A stretch of DNA of 21,783 nt from contig CAAECY010000072.1 of the NCBI GenBank assembly GCA_900754475.1, forward strand, positions 1-21,783, written 5' to 3'. Shown here piece after piece: positions 7,101 through 14,051 of this stretch. The translations under genes and the position numbers were made by a program. Position 1 is the stretch's first letter; every line of letters begins with the position of its first letter. Source of the stretch: an uncultured Sutterella sp. Lineage in GTDB: Bacteria; Pseudomonadota; Gammaproteobacteria; Burkholderiales; Burkholderiaceae_F. The notes under the pieces are model-generated. The model ran no database searches and was not told where the DNA came from. It saw nothing but the letters and a program-made list of their open reading frames with translations.

Positions 7101-9062
7101 TTACGGCTGCTGTTCGCTCGCGGAAGTCGAATCGTTCGCGACGGGTTCGGGCGCTGCCGTCGAGTCGGTCGAAGGTGCCGAAACCGCATTCAGCGCGTTC
7201 ACGATCGCCTCCACCGAAGCGGGCTTCTGAAGGATCCGCGGAAGCGTTGCGGGCATCGTTTCTCCGGGTTCGGGCCGCTCGAAGCGCGCTTCGATCAAAT
7301 CGCGCGCCACGGCCGTGAGCACCACGGCGGGAAGGCGCGTGCCTTTGAGCTTTTCGATCCGCCCCGCGATGTCAAGCCCCGTCGGGCGGTCGTCGCCGAG
7401 GTTGTAGTCCGTGAGAAGCCGGAGGTTCTCGATCGAAGCGAGTTTCCGGCACGCCTCGTCGTCCGGCAACTCGTACGCGAGCACCTCGGCCCCCAGGCTT
7501 TCGAGGGTCGAGCCGAGCGCTTCGCGCACGAAGGCGTTGTCTTCGACGAGCGCGATCGGGCCCGACAAGCGTCCCACGGCCGCGGCGCGCACGACCTTTT
7601 GCGAGCAGAGCCGCACCTGCTCGGCTTCGCTCACCTCCAGGCACAGGCGAAAGACGCTTCCGCGCCCGAGGTGCGAGCCCACGGAAAGGGTGATCCCGAG
7701 CTCGCGGCAGATCCCCTTCACGATCGAGAGCCCGAGCCCGAACCCCGTCCCGGGGCGGGCCTTCCCGGCCGAACCGCGGTAGAAGGTGTCGAAAATGCGC
7801 GCTTTGTCTTCGCGCGAAAGCCCCGGACCCGCATCGTAGACGCCGATTTCAACGCGGCTCGTGCCCCGACGGCGGAGCGCCAAAACCACTTCCGCATTCG
7901 GGCGCGTTTCGTCCGTATAACGAATGGCGTTCGAGACGAGGTTTCGGAGCGCCCGACGCAGGAGCTGCGGGTCCGTCGAAACCGTCACGGGAATCGGGCG
8001 GATACGGAAGCGAATCCCCTTTTCCCGCGCGACGGGGCCGAACTCCTGCTCGAATTCTTCAAGAAGCGCCGTGAGGTCCACCTCTTCGACATGAAGTTCC
8101 AGTTTCCCGAATTCCATGCGCGTCACTTCAAGGACCTGCTCGACGAGCGTCGAAATGGAGTTCGATGTGCTCGTAAGGTGCGCGATGATGGGCGCCGTTT
8201 CGGGCGTCGAGCGGCGCTTGAGAATATCCAAACAGATCCCCATCGCCTGAAGGGGCTGGCGCAAGTCGTGGTTCGCGGCCGCGAAAAAGCGCGCGCGCTG
8301 CTCGCTCACGGCTTCGGTGGCGCGGCGGGCGCTTTCGGCGCGGTTGATTTCGGTTTTGAGGCGCTCCACAAGACGCCGGTTTTCGGCGTCGGTGAGGATC
8401 GACGAGAGGACCATCTCGTTCAATTTCCGCCCCGAATAAAGAATGAAGACCGTCACGGCGATGATCACGAGCGCCATGGCGGTTTGGCTCACGCCATACT
8501 GCGCCGCGACGGAAATCGTGAGGGGTGTGAGCGACAAGAGCGTGAACGCGGTCAACGACGGCATCCAGCACGAATACACCGGCCAACTCGCAAACGTCAC
8601 CGCCACGATCACGGCAACGGTCACGACCTGTTCGATCCCTTTGACGGGCACGATGAAGGCCGCGCCCGCCACGCCCCAGATGATGCCCGCAGAGACCGCC
8701 AACACCATCCACCTTCGAATCCACACCCGCACGCGCGCCACGCGCTCCCGATCGCGCCAGAAAAGCCGCACGAAGTGAAGCGAAAAATAAAAGTGCGCGA
8801 GCCCGAAGACGCACCAGACGGTGAGAAAGACCGCGTTCACGTCGCTTTGCTGAAACATCACCGCAAAGGCGATGATCCCCGCGAACTGCGCCGCAAGCGC
8901 CACGGGGTGAAGTTTGAGCGACGCGAGAATGAGCTTCACGAGCGTGCGCGCCGTGATGGGACGCGCGGCGGGCGCAAGGAAGAAGGCCTTCAGAAACTGC
9001 TTGGTTTTCCGGCGCTTGCTCGTGCGTCGCTCGGGCAAGTCGTCGGTTTTGTCGTCGTACAT
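7101..9062 (-). CDS. Membrane-bound hybrid histidine kinase with C-terminal receiver domain
   Basis: This two-component sensor autophosphorylates on His and passes phosphate to its own receiver. The product is 653 residues from the ATG at 9062 (MYDDKTDD...). Residues about 50-210 hold roughly six membrane helices, with no recognisable extracellular sensing domain. A linker helix follows, then the HisKA box FFAAANHDLRQPLQA with H265, the N-box LRNLVSNAIRYT near 372-383, the G1 box YDAGPGL at 409-415 and the G2 box GTGFGLGLSIV at 438-448. The receiver (about 502-627) has acidic E507/D508, phosphoacceptor D552 (LTDYN), T583 and K613. It ends in a low-complexity Ser/Thr/Ala/Pro tail. No DNA-binding response regulator lies beside it, so its output partner is elsewhere. 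Its 5' flank adjoins an insertion-sequence gene. Confidence 0.9.
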   Translation of the reverse strand: MYDDKTDDLPERRTSKRRKTKQFLKAFFLAPAARPITARTLVKLILASLKLHPVALAAQFAGIIAFAVMFQQSDVNAVFLTVWCVFGLAHFYFSLHFVRLFWRDRERVARVRVWIRRWMVLAVSAGIIWGVAGAAFIVPVKGIEQVVTVAVIVAVTFASWPVYSCWMPSLTAFTLLSLTPLTISVAAQYGVSQTAMALVIIAVTVFILYSGRKLNEMVLSSILTDAENRRLVERLKTEINRAESARRATEAVSEQRARFFAAANHDLRQPLQAMGICLDILKRRSTPETAPIIAHLTSTSNSISTLVEQVLEVTRMEFGKLELHVEEVDLTALLEEFEQEFGPVAREKGIRFRIRPIPVTVSTDPQLLRRALRNLVSNAIRYTDETRPNAEVVLALRRRGTSRVEIGVYDAGPGLSREDKARIFDTFYRGSAGKARPGTGFGLGLSIVKGICRELGITLSVGSHLGRGSVFRLCLEVSEAEQVRLCSQKVVRAAAVGRLSGPIALVEDNAFVREALGSTLESLGAEVLAYELPDDEACRKLASIENLRLLTDYNLGDDRPTGLDIAGRIEKLKGTRLPAVVLTAVARDLIEARFERPEPGETMPATLPRILQKPASVEAIVNALNAVSAPSTDSTAAPEPVANDSTSASEQQP

Positions 9063-9135
9063 GTTCGGGTATCGGGAAAAGCTTCGGGGGCGCGGGCTGC
9101 GGTGAGAGCCGAGCGCCCCGCGTCGGAAAAAGGAC

Positions 9136-9164
9136 AAGGTACAGGAATTGCGCCGGGGCGGCAA
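9136..9164 (-). promoter_or_regulatory. Possible promoter of the hybrid kinase gene
   Basis: On the minus strand TTGCCG (9164-9159) and TACCTT (9141-9136) are separated by 17 bases, a normal spacing with moderate matches (4/6 and 3/6). If real, the leader is about 67 bases and the promoter survived the insertion next door. Confidence 0.35.
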
Positions 9165-9200
9165 CGGCCGGGCTCGGGGGAAGACTCTTGCGACACCCTG

Positions 9201-11036
9201 TCAGAGGCTGAAGTCGTCGTCCTCGTCTCCATAGACTTCATCGTCCGACCGCCCGAACACCGCGCCCGCGACCGGCACCGGGAGGCCGATCACCCGGAAG
9301 AGTTCCTGCTTTTTCTCGCCCGTCGCCTCGAAGGTCCAACCCGTCGGGACTTTCCTCGCGAAGATGTTGTGGAGTCGGGCAAGGAGCTTCGCGTCGCTCC
9401 CGCACCGAACGCGCAATTCCTTGTCCTTGACCGTCGCGTCGTACTTGCGGATGCGCGCCCGAACCATGCCCGTGAGAACCGTCGCGAGCATCCGAACGAA
9501 TACCCGTCCGTCCCAAGTCGCGCTCAACGCGAAGCCCGAGCGGCTCGACGACGCGGTAGCCGCAAGGCTCGCGAAATCGTCCGACGCGCGGCTTCGCTCC
9601 TCATACGCAAGAAAGCACCCAAGAGGATCCTTGATCGCGTCGCTTGTCAGCACTCGCATACCGGCGCAGTACAGTTCATCCTCGACCTGATCCATGCGGA
9701 TGACCGTTTTCCCGTCGTCTTTCTTCGTAAATTCGGCAAGAAGGTGCCGTTGGTAAGCGGTGAGGCGCGCGGGGTCGGTGCGCTCTATCCGAAGCGCGTC
9801 GATGAGACCCGCATTCAGACATCGGGCGGCTTCGTCGTTTTCGACCTTGTCGTAGTAGAGGTGAACGTGGAGCGGCCGCTCGGCCCTCCTTCGCCCGACG
9901 ATGCCCGGAATTGAAAGCGGAACCATGATCGGCGTCGTCACCGCACTCCGCTCGATGAAGTTGATGTAGCTGTTCCGGTCAAGGAGCAGAGGTCGATTCT
10001 CGTGGACGAGCTCTTCGATGTCTTCCGCGAGCGCCGGATTTTGACCGAGGACGAAGGCATCAAGAGGCACGACGGCGTTTTCCGGGAGTACGTCCGGATA
10101 GGCAACCGAATTGTAGGTTTTGTCGGTCACGAGAACGGCGTTTTTGAACCTGACGGAGAGTCCGCCCGATGCGGCAAGCGCTTTTATCACAGTCTGTCTC
10201 ACACCATTCAGGGTCTTGAGGTCGGGCATGTTGCCTCCGAAGTAGCGGCAGTCGACAAGCTCGCCCGTCTCCGCGTCGACCGTCAGGAGTGCATTCGCGG
10301 AGGGCGCATCGAGGAAGTCCGTGAAGTTGGAATTTCGAGTGCCCGCGGCCGACCCCGCACTCGTGACGTCGAGCATCAGGAGGCGGCGGCTGCCGAACGC
10401 ACACGACCCGTGAGTCTCGGCAGAAATTTCGATGAGTTTTTCAGAAAAGCGTTCAATCTGGTACTTGCGAATGCTACCGAGCAGACGGGTGACGGATTCG
10501 TCCGTGAAACCGCGCGCACACGGCAGCCACGTGCATTCGGCAAACGTTTCGAAGTCTCGGAAAGTCGCGTCGCGGGTGATCGCGAGGTAGTAGACGAGCG
10601 CCAGGATCCTTCGGCGGGTCTTCTCGTCGGGAAACGTCTCCCGAAGCGCCTGCATGAGCACCGTTCCTTCGAGAATCGAGTCGAGCGCCCGAACGGCGCC
10701 CGCATGCAGCCGTTGGTTCCCGACCGAGTGCGCCACCGCCTCGGGGAGGGCGTTAATCTTGGGCTCGAATTCCAGCCGCCCGCCCCGGTAGCGGAAGACC
10801 CGCAGGCGCTCGAGCGCGGGATACAGTTTGCGAAACTCTTTATTGAAAACGATCTCCCAGCAGTCGTCCTTTCCATTGACGGGAAAAAGCCTCCCGACGT
10901 ACTTGCTGTCACCTTCGGTACGGTAGGCGCATTGCTTCTCCGGGTCCCGGAGTAGTCCGTCCGGACGGACGTACCTGTTTTTTCCGCTCTTGTAGACGAT
11001 GAATTTGGGCAGGTCGGGAGGAGTAAGATCAAACAT
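9201..11036 (-). mobile_element. IS1634-like insertion sequence, ends not resolved
   Basis: The transposase gene marks an insertion sequence lying between the kinase promoter region and the terminator of ldcA, so the element should fit within about 9165-11090. I could not find convincing terminal inverted repeats or a target duplication in either flank. Confidence 0.65.
9201..11036 (-). CDS. IS1634-like (IS4 superfamily) transposase with altered catalytic Glu
   Basis: The 611-residue product resembles DDE transposases of the IS1634/IS4 group, which cut and paste DNA. Residues 1-75 form the family N-terminal region, with PEKQ followed by YVGR, as in the second transposase at 14052-15866. The first two catalytic Asp residues are visible: D223 in RLLMLDVTS and D305 in VLVTDKTYNS. 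The third motif, normally Y-x2-R-x3-E-x6-K, reads YEERSRASDDFASLA. Y478 and R481 fit, but Ser485 stands where Glu is expected and Ala492 where Lys is expected, with D486/D487 adjacent. The frame is intact and ends in an acidic tail (DEVYGDEDDDFSL). It may be an inactive or recently damaged copy, or a variant subfamily using the nearby Asp. The ATG at 11036 has GGA close upstream. Confidence 0.85.
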   Translation of the reverse strand: MFDLTPPDLPKFIVYKSGKNRYVRPDGLLRDPEKQCAYRTEGDSKYVGRLFPVNGKDDCWEIVFNKEFRKLYPALERLRVFRYRGGRLEFEPKINALPEAVAHSVGNQRLHAGAVRALDSILEGTVLMQALRETFPDEKTRRRILALVYYLAITRDATFRDFETFAECTWLPCARGFTDESVTRLLGSIRKYQIERFSEKLIEISAETHGSCAFGSRRLLMLDVTSAGSAAGTRNSNFTDFLDAPSANALLTVDAETGELVDCRYFGGNMPDLKTLNGVRQTVIKALAASGGLSVRFKNAVLVTDKTYNSVAYPDVLPENAVVPLDAFVLGQNPALAEDIEELVHENRPLLLDRNSYINFIERSAVTTPIMVPLSIPGIVGRRRAERPLHVHLYYDKVENDEAARCLNAGLIDALRIERTDPARLTAYQRHLLAEFTKKDDGKTVIRMDQVEDELYCAGMRVLTSDAIKDPLGCFLAYEERSRASDDFASLAATASSSRSGFALSATWDGRVFVRMLATVLTGMVRARIRKYDATVKDKELRVRCGSDAKLLARLHNIFARKVPTGWTFEATGEKKQELFRVIGLPVPVAGAVFGRSDDEVYGDEDDDFSL

Positions 11037-11079
11037 TTTTTCCAGAATTTTCGCAGACTTAGGTAACCTTCTTCAACAG

Positions 11080-11115
11080 AAAACGAAATGGCCGATCGCC
11101 GCGGTTATGATCGGC
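11080..11115 (-). terminator. Intrinsic terminator after ldcA
   Basis: Perfect 7-bp arms GCCGATC (11091-11097) and GATCGGC (11109-11115) enclose an 11-base loop. On the minus strand they are followed by CATTTCGTTTT. It lies 43 bases past the ldcA stop, so ldcA transcription probably ends before the insertion sequence. Confidence 0.65.
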
Positions 11116-11157
11116 GCAGAGGCTCGCCCGGTGAGGCCGGGTGCGGAAAACCCGTGT

Positions 11158-12231
11158 TCAAGGAGTCTCCAAGGCCCGCAACACCGCCCGACGCTCGCCC
11201 GCCGTCTCGGCTGCCGAGTTTTCTTCAGCCTCGAGCTCCAACCTTACGCGGCACCCCGCGGGAAGCGCGTGTTTGTCGGCCCCGTGCCCCATCGGAAAGC
11301 CTGTAAGGACGGGCGGCATCTTCGGGTCCGACGTGATGAAGTCGAACGCGTCCGCAAGCGCGAAGTCTCCGGGAAACGACACGGCGCGGTCCGCCCCGGT
11401 AATGCTTCCGAACAGAATCGCGCGTTGCGTCTCCAAAATCCCCGCGTCCCGGAGCGTGAGGAGCATCCGCTCGATCCGATAGGCGCTCTCGCCCACTTCT
11501 TCGAGAAAGAGGATCCCCCCGCGGAAGGCTTCGGGGTCAAGCCACGGCGTGCCCACGAGCGCCGTCGTCATCGCAAGGTTCCCGCCCCAAAGGCGACCTT
11601 CGAAAGCGGTGCGCTCGGCGGGTGCCGGACGTCTTTCGATTCGTCCGACGGAGCGGGCCGAGAATCCGACTTCAAAGCCCTTTTCTTCTTCCTTCCCGTC
11701 GAGCGTTGCCAGGGCTTTCAGAAACCCCTCGACCGTGAGAGCGCTCGGCCGATCGAAGGACGAGAACGTGGGCCCGTGCCAGGACGCCCGGCGCGTCTTC
11801 GTATAGAGCGCAATCTGAAGCGCCGTCGCGTCCGAATACCCCATGAAAGGCGCGCCGCTGCGTTCGAGCAACGTCCAGTCGATCTCGCGCAAAAGGCGCG
11901 AGGCGCCGTAGCCGCCGCGAAGCGCAAGGACGAGGTCCGTGTCGGCATCCGTCATCGCTTCCGTGAAATCCCGAAGGCGCACGTCGTCCGTCCCCGCAAA
12001 GCGCGCGACGTTGCCGCGGGTTGCTTCGGGGAGACAAATTTCGCCGCCGGGAAGGAGCGCCGTGAGGTTGGCAAGACACGTCCTCCGACGCTCCTCGTCG
12101 ATCGAGCCGTCCGCACGGATCATCTGGCGCGAAGGGGCCGTGACGCGAATGCGCGGGAAAGCGCGTGCGGTTTCCGTCGTGGAATTCAAGGAATGCAAGG
12201 GATTCGAGGGTTTCGAGGAAGCCTCGGTCAT
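11158..12231 (-). CDS. ldcA: Muramoyltetrapeptide LD-carboxypeptidase
   Basis: This S66 serine peptidase removes the terminal D-Ala from murein tetrapeptides in the cytoplasm during cell-wall recycling. The product is 357 residues. The catalytic Ser-Glu-His set is visible: S133 in FMGYSDATAL, Glu in FLEEVGE (E244 or E245), and H316 in GHGADKHALPAG. The family blocks ALRGGYGASRLL and LWGGNLAMTTALVGTP are also present. The ATG at 12231 overlaps the tadA stop as ATGA and has AAGGAG seven bases upstream, so translation is probably coupled to tadA. The first 24 residues before FPRIRVTAPS are Ser/Thr-rich and not hydrophobic, so it is not a secretion signal. This coupling with tadA is consistent with a two-gene operon ended by the hairpin at 11091-11115. 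Confidence 0.92.
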   Translation of the reverse strand: MTEASSKPSNPLHSLNSTTETARAFPRIRVTAPSRQMIRADGSIDEERRRTCLANLTALLPGGEICLPEATRGNVARFAGTDDVRLRDFTEAMTDADTDLVLALRGGYGASRLLREIDWTLLERSGAPFMGYSDATALQIALYTKTRRASWHGPTFSSFDRPSALTVEGFLKALATLDGKEEEKGFEVGFSARSVGRIERRPAPAERTAFEGRLWGGNLAMTTALVGTPWLDPEAFRGGILFLEEVGESAYRIERMLLTLRDAGILETQRAILFGSITGADRAVSFPGDFALADAFDFITSDPKMPPVLTGFPMGHGADKHALPAGCRVRLELEAEENSAAETAGERRAVLRALETP

Positions 12232-13280
12232 CGGTCGGCTCCTTCGGTGTCGAGGTGCTTCTGAGAGCCGCAGGCGCAGCAGGTGCACCGGGGCTCCTCA
12301 GCGGAGGCTCCCTGAGAAGCAACGGACGCCGCACGCTTTTCGCTTCGGCGCGCTTCGAAAAAGTCCTTCAGCATCCGCTCCGACTCCGCTTTCAACACCC
12401 CCGTCGTCACCCACGGGCGGTGATTCACCCCGGGGACGTCGAAGAGCGAAAAGGCTCCGCCCGCTGCGCCCTTTTTCGGGTCGTCCGCACCGAAGACGAG
12501 CCGCTCCAAGCGCGCTTCCGCAATCGCACCCGCACACATCGGGCAGGGTTCGAGCGTGACGTAAAGGGACAGCCCTTCAAGCCGATGGTTGTCGAGAAGC
12601 CGCGCGGCTTCCCGTAGCACGAGCACTTCGGCGTGCGCGGTCGGGTCCCGATCGCGAATCGTGCGGTTGCCGCCGCGAGCGACCACCTTCCCGTCCTTGA
12701 CGAGCACGGCCCCGACGGGCACTTCGCCCGCGTCGGCAGCCCGCTTCGCTTCTTCAAGCGCCTCCCGCATGAAGCGCACGTCCGCCTCCGGATCGACCGA
12801 GGGCGCTCCCGAATTCACGGTGCGGTTCTTTTCCCGAAGTGCTTCGATGCGGCGCGCGCGGCGCTCGGCGAGGATCGTTCGGGCGCTTTCCAATTCGTCG
12901 AGAAGGCGCGAGGCCGTGACGCCCGGCATCGGTTCGAGAAGCGACCGGTAAAGCCCTTGGGGCTCGCTCTCGAGATTCGTGCGTTCCGCGAGCGAAAACC
13001 GTTCGAACAGCGCGCGCACTTCGGCGGGCGCAGCCTTCAGCCAGTCGCCCGCTTCCGCCAAAAAGCGCTCGGTCGCGCGCTCGACCTCGGCGTCCGTAAG
13101 GGCCTCGCCCTCGGGCTTTGCCGGCCAAAAGAGGAGCGCCGCCCCCGCCACGCACTTCAAATCGGCGAGCGTCGGGTCGTTTTTCTCGATCGACGCGAGC
13201 GTGCTTCCCCGACGAATCGAGAGGGCGACGAAGCGTTCGATGTCGCTGAGCGTGTAGTCGCGGACAACGTAGGCGTACAT
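12228..13280 (-). CDS. tadA: tRNA-specific adenosine deaminase TadA with long N-terminal extension
   Basis: TadA converts A34 to inosine in the anticodon of tRNA-Arg(ACG). Here the deaminase domain occupies only about residues 168-310. It has the zinc/catalytic motif TAHAEV (H216, E218 from the ATG) and PCPMC (C246, C249), with VPVGAVLV and NHR nearby. Normal TadA is about 150-170 residues; this product is about 350. Roughly 155 residues precede the domain, helical and charged, with no family that I recognise and no stop or frameshift in between. A Cys-rich tail (CTCCACGSQKH, near 332-342) follows. Start: ATG at 13280 or TTG at 13286; GGAG is 11 bases from the ATG and 5 from the TTG, so the TTG is a serious alternative. 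It overlaps ldcA by 4 bases. Confidence 0.88.
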   Translation of the reverse strand: MYAYVVRDYTLSDIERFVALSIRRGSTLASIEKNDPTLADLKCVAGAALLFWPAKPEGEALTDAEVERATERFLAEAGDWLKAAPAEVRALFERFSLAERTNLESEPQGLYRSLLEPMPGVTASRLLDELESARTILAERRARRIEALREKNRTVNSGAPSVDPEADVRFMREALEEAKRAADAGEVPVGAVLVKDGKVVARGGNRTIRDRDPTAHAEVLVLREAARLLDNHRLEGLSLYVTLEPCPMCAGAIAEARLERLVFGADDPKKGAAGGAFSLFDVPGVNHRPWVTTGVLKAESERMLKDFFEARRSEKRAASVASQGASAEEPRCTCCACGSQKHLDTEGADR

Positions 13281-13395
13281 GGGCAATGGGTCTCCGTGGA
13301 AAAAGCGCGTCGGGGGCCTTGAGCGGGTGCGTTTTCGGGCGTCGGTTGCTCCGGCCCGCCGCTCGCGGCGTTCGCATCCGGCGCGACCGTCACGC

Positions 13396-13401
13396 TACAA
13401 T
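13396..13401 (+). promoter_or_regulatory. Probable -10 element (TACAAT) of the small secreted-protein gene
   Basis: TACAAT lies 36 bases before the ATG at 13438, within the 10-mer CGCTACAATG that recurs at 21099-21108 before another plus-strand gene. The -35 region is weak (TTCGCA at 19-base spacing). Confidence 0.55.
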
Positions 13402-13437
13402 GTCAGCCGTTGAAAACACTTTTCCGCGGGGAACTTC

Positions 13438-13869
13438 ATGCGCCGCTCTTTTCTCTCGGTCGTTTTCGCCGGCCTCGTTTCGGCACTCATTCTACCCGCA
13501 GCCCACGCTTCGCCCCAGAGCGACGCTTTGGCCGAGTGTCTCCACACCAACATGACGGCCGACGACCAAAAGGTGCTCATCCAGTGGGCGTACGTCGCGC
13601 TCGGCAAAACCTCGGCCGCACGCGCCGTGCAGGTGATTCCCGCAGAGAAGACGAAGGCCGTCGAGTCGGCCGCGCAGCGTACGCTCTCCAACCTCGTTCT
13701 TCGCAAGTGCTCGAAGCCCGCGCTTGCGGTCCTCGTGAAAGACCCGAAAACGGGCCTACAAGACACGCTCCAGAGCCTCGCTTCGCGCCTCATTCAGGAC
13801 GAATTGAAGCGCCGCACCTCGCCCGTGCTGCCCATTACGATCACGGACCTTCTGAAGCCGCGCGGCTGA
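13438..13869 (+). CDS. Small secreted protein of unknown function
   Basis: This 143-residue protein has a clear Sec signal peptide (MRRSFLSVVFAGLVSALILP) with predicted cleavage AHA|SPQ after residue 24, so the mature part of about 119 residues is periplasmic. I do not recognise a family. The mature protein is helical, with two Cys (C34 and C91) that could form a disulfide, and it ends basic (DELKRRTSP, then LLKPRG). GGGGA lies five bases before the ATG. It is divergent from tadA-ldcA and is followed by the second insertion sequence. The stop codon lies inside a 15-bp sequence repeated beyond the transposase, so the true gene end may have been affected by insertion. Confidence 0.8.
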   Translation: MRRSFLSVVFAGLVSALILPAAHASPQSDALAECLHTNMTADDQKVLIQWAYVALGKTSAARAVQVIPAEKTKAVESAAQRTLSNLVLRKCSKPALAVLVKDPKTGLQDTLQSLASRLIQDELKRRTSPVLPITITDLLKPRG

Positions 13870-13953
13870 TTTTCGCCTTTTCGCCGTATCGAAGACCGAT
13901 CCCCGGGGCCGCCCTTCCGAGCGCGACCGTCGGGTATCCTTTCGACAGCTCGA

Positions 13954-13997
13954 AGACACCCGGAAGACACCCGGGAGACACCCGAGAGACACCTCAG
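13954..13997 (+). repeat. Four-copy 11-bp tandem repeat (AGACACCCGRR type)
   Basis: Four adjoining units read AGACACCCGGA, AGACACCCGGG, AGACACCCGAG and AGACACCTCAG. The 11-bp period is near one helical turn, so each unit faces the same side of the DNA. The array lies 55 bases before the transposase start and may be transposase-binding iterons or a simple slippage repeat. Confidence 0.85.
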
Positions 13998-14032
13998 CAT
14001 CCCGAGAACCCGTTCGCGGGATGCGTTCTTTT
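13997..14032 (+). terminator. Hairpin with T-run between secreted-protein gene and transposase
   Basis: GCATCCCG (13997-14004) pairs with CGGGATGC (14017-14024) over a 12-base loop and is followed by GTTCTTTT. It probably ends the transcript from 13438 or shields the transposase from outside transcription, a common feature of insertion sequences. Confidence 0.65.
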
Positions 14033-14051
14033 GACCGCCCTACGCTCGCCC

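Noticed and set aside
6558..9914. Very long plus-strand open frame (1118 codons) opposite the unknown gene, kinase and transposase
   Set aside because: It is antisense to three well-supported genes, crosses their boundaries and an insertion sequence, and encodes an Arg/His/Glu-rich product typical of the reverse frame of GC-rich genes.
9131..11084. Weak similarity between AAGGTACAGGAATTGCG near 9136 and the reverse complement of the region near 11045-11075 as possible IS ends
   Set aside because: The match needs several gaps, and the left side coincides with a plausible kinase promoter; no target duplication supports it.
13936..13997. CRISPR-like array
   Set aside because: Units are 11 bp and directly adjoining with no spacers, and no cas genes are present, so it is a simple tandem repeat.
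13410..14051. Upstream in-frame extension of the second transposase by 214 codons
   Set aside because: It overlaps the secreted-protein gene in another frame, the tandem repeat and a terminator, and the conserved transposase N-terminus begins at 14052.
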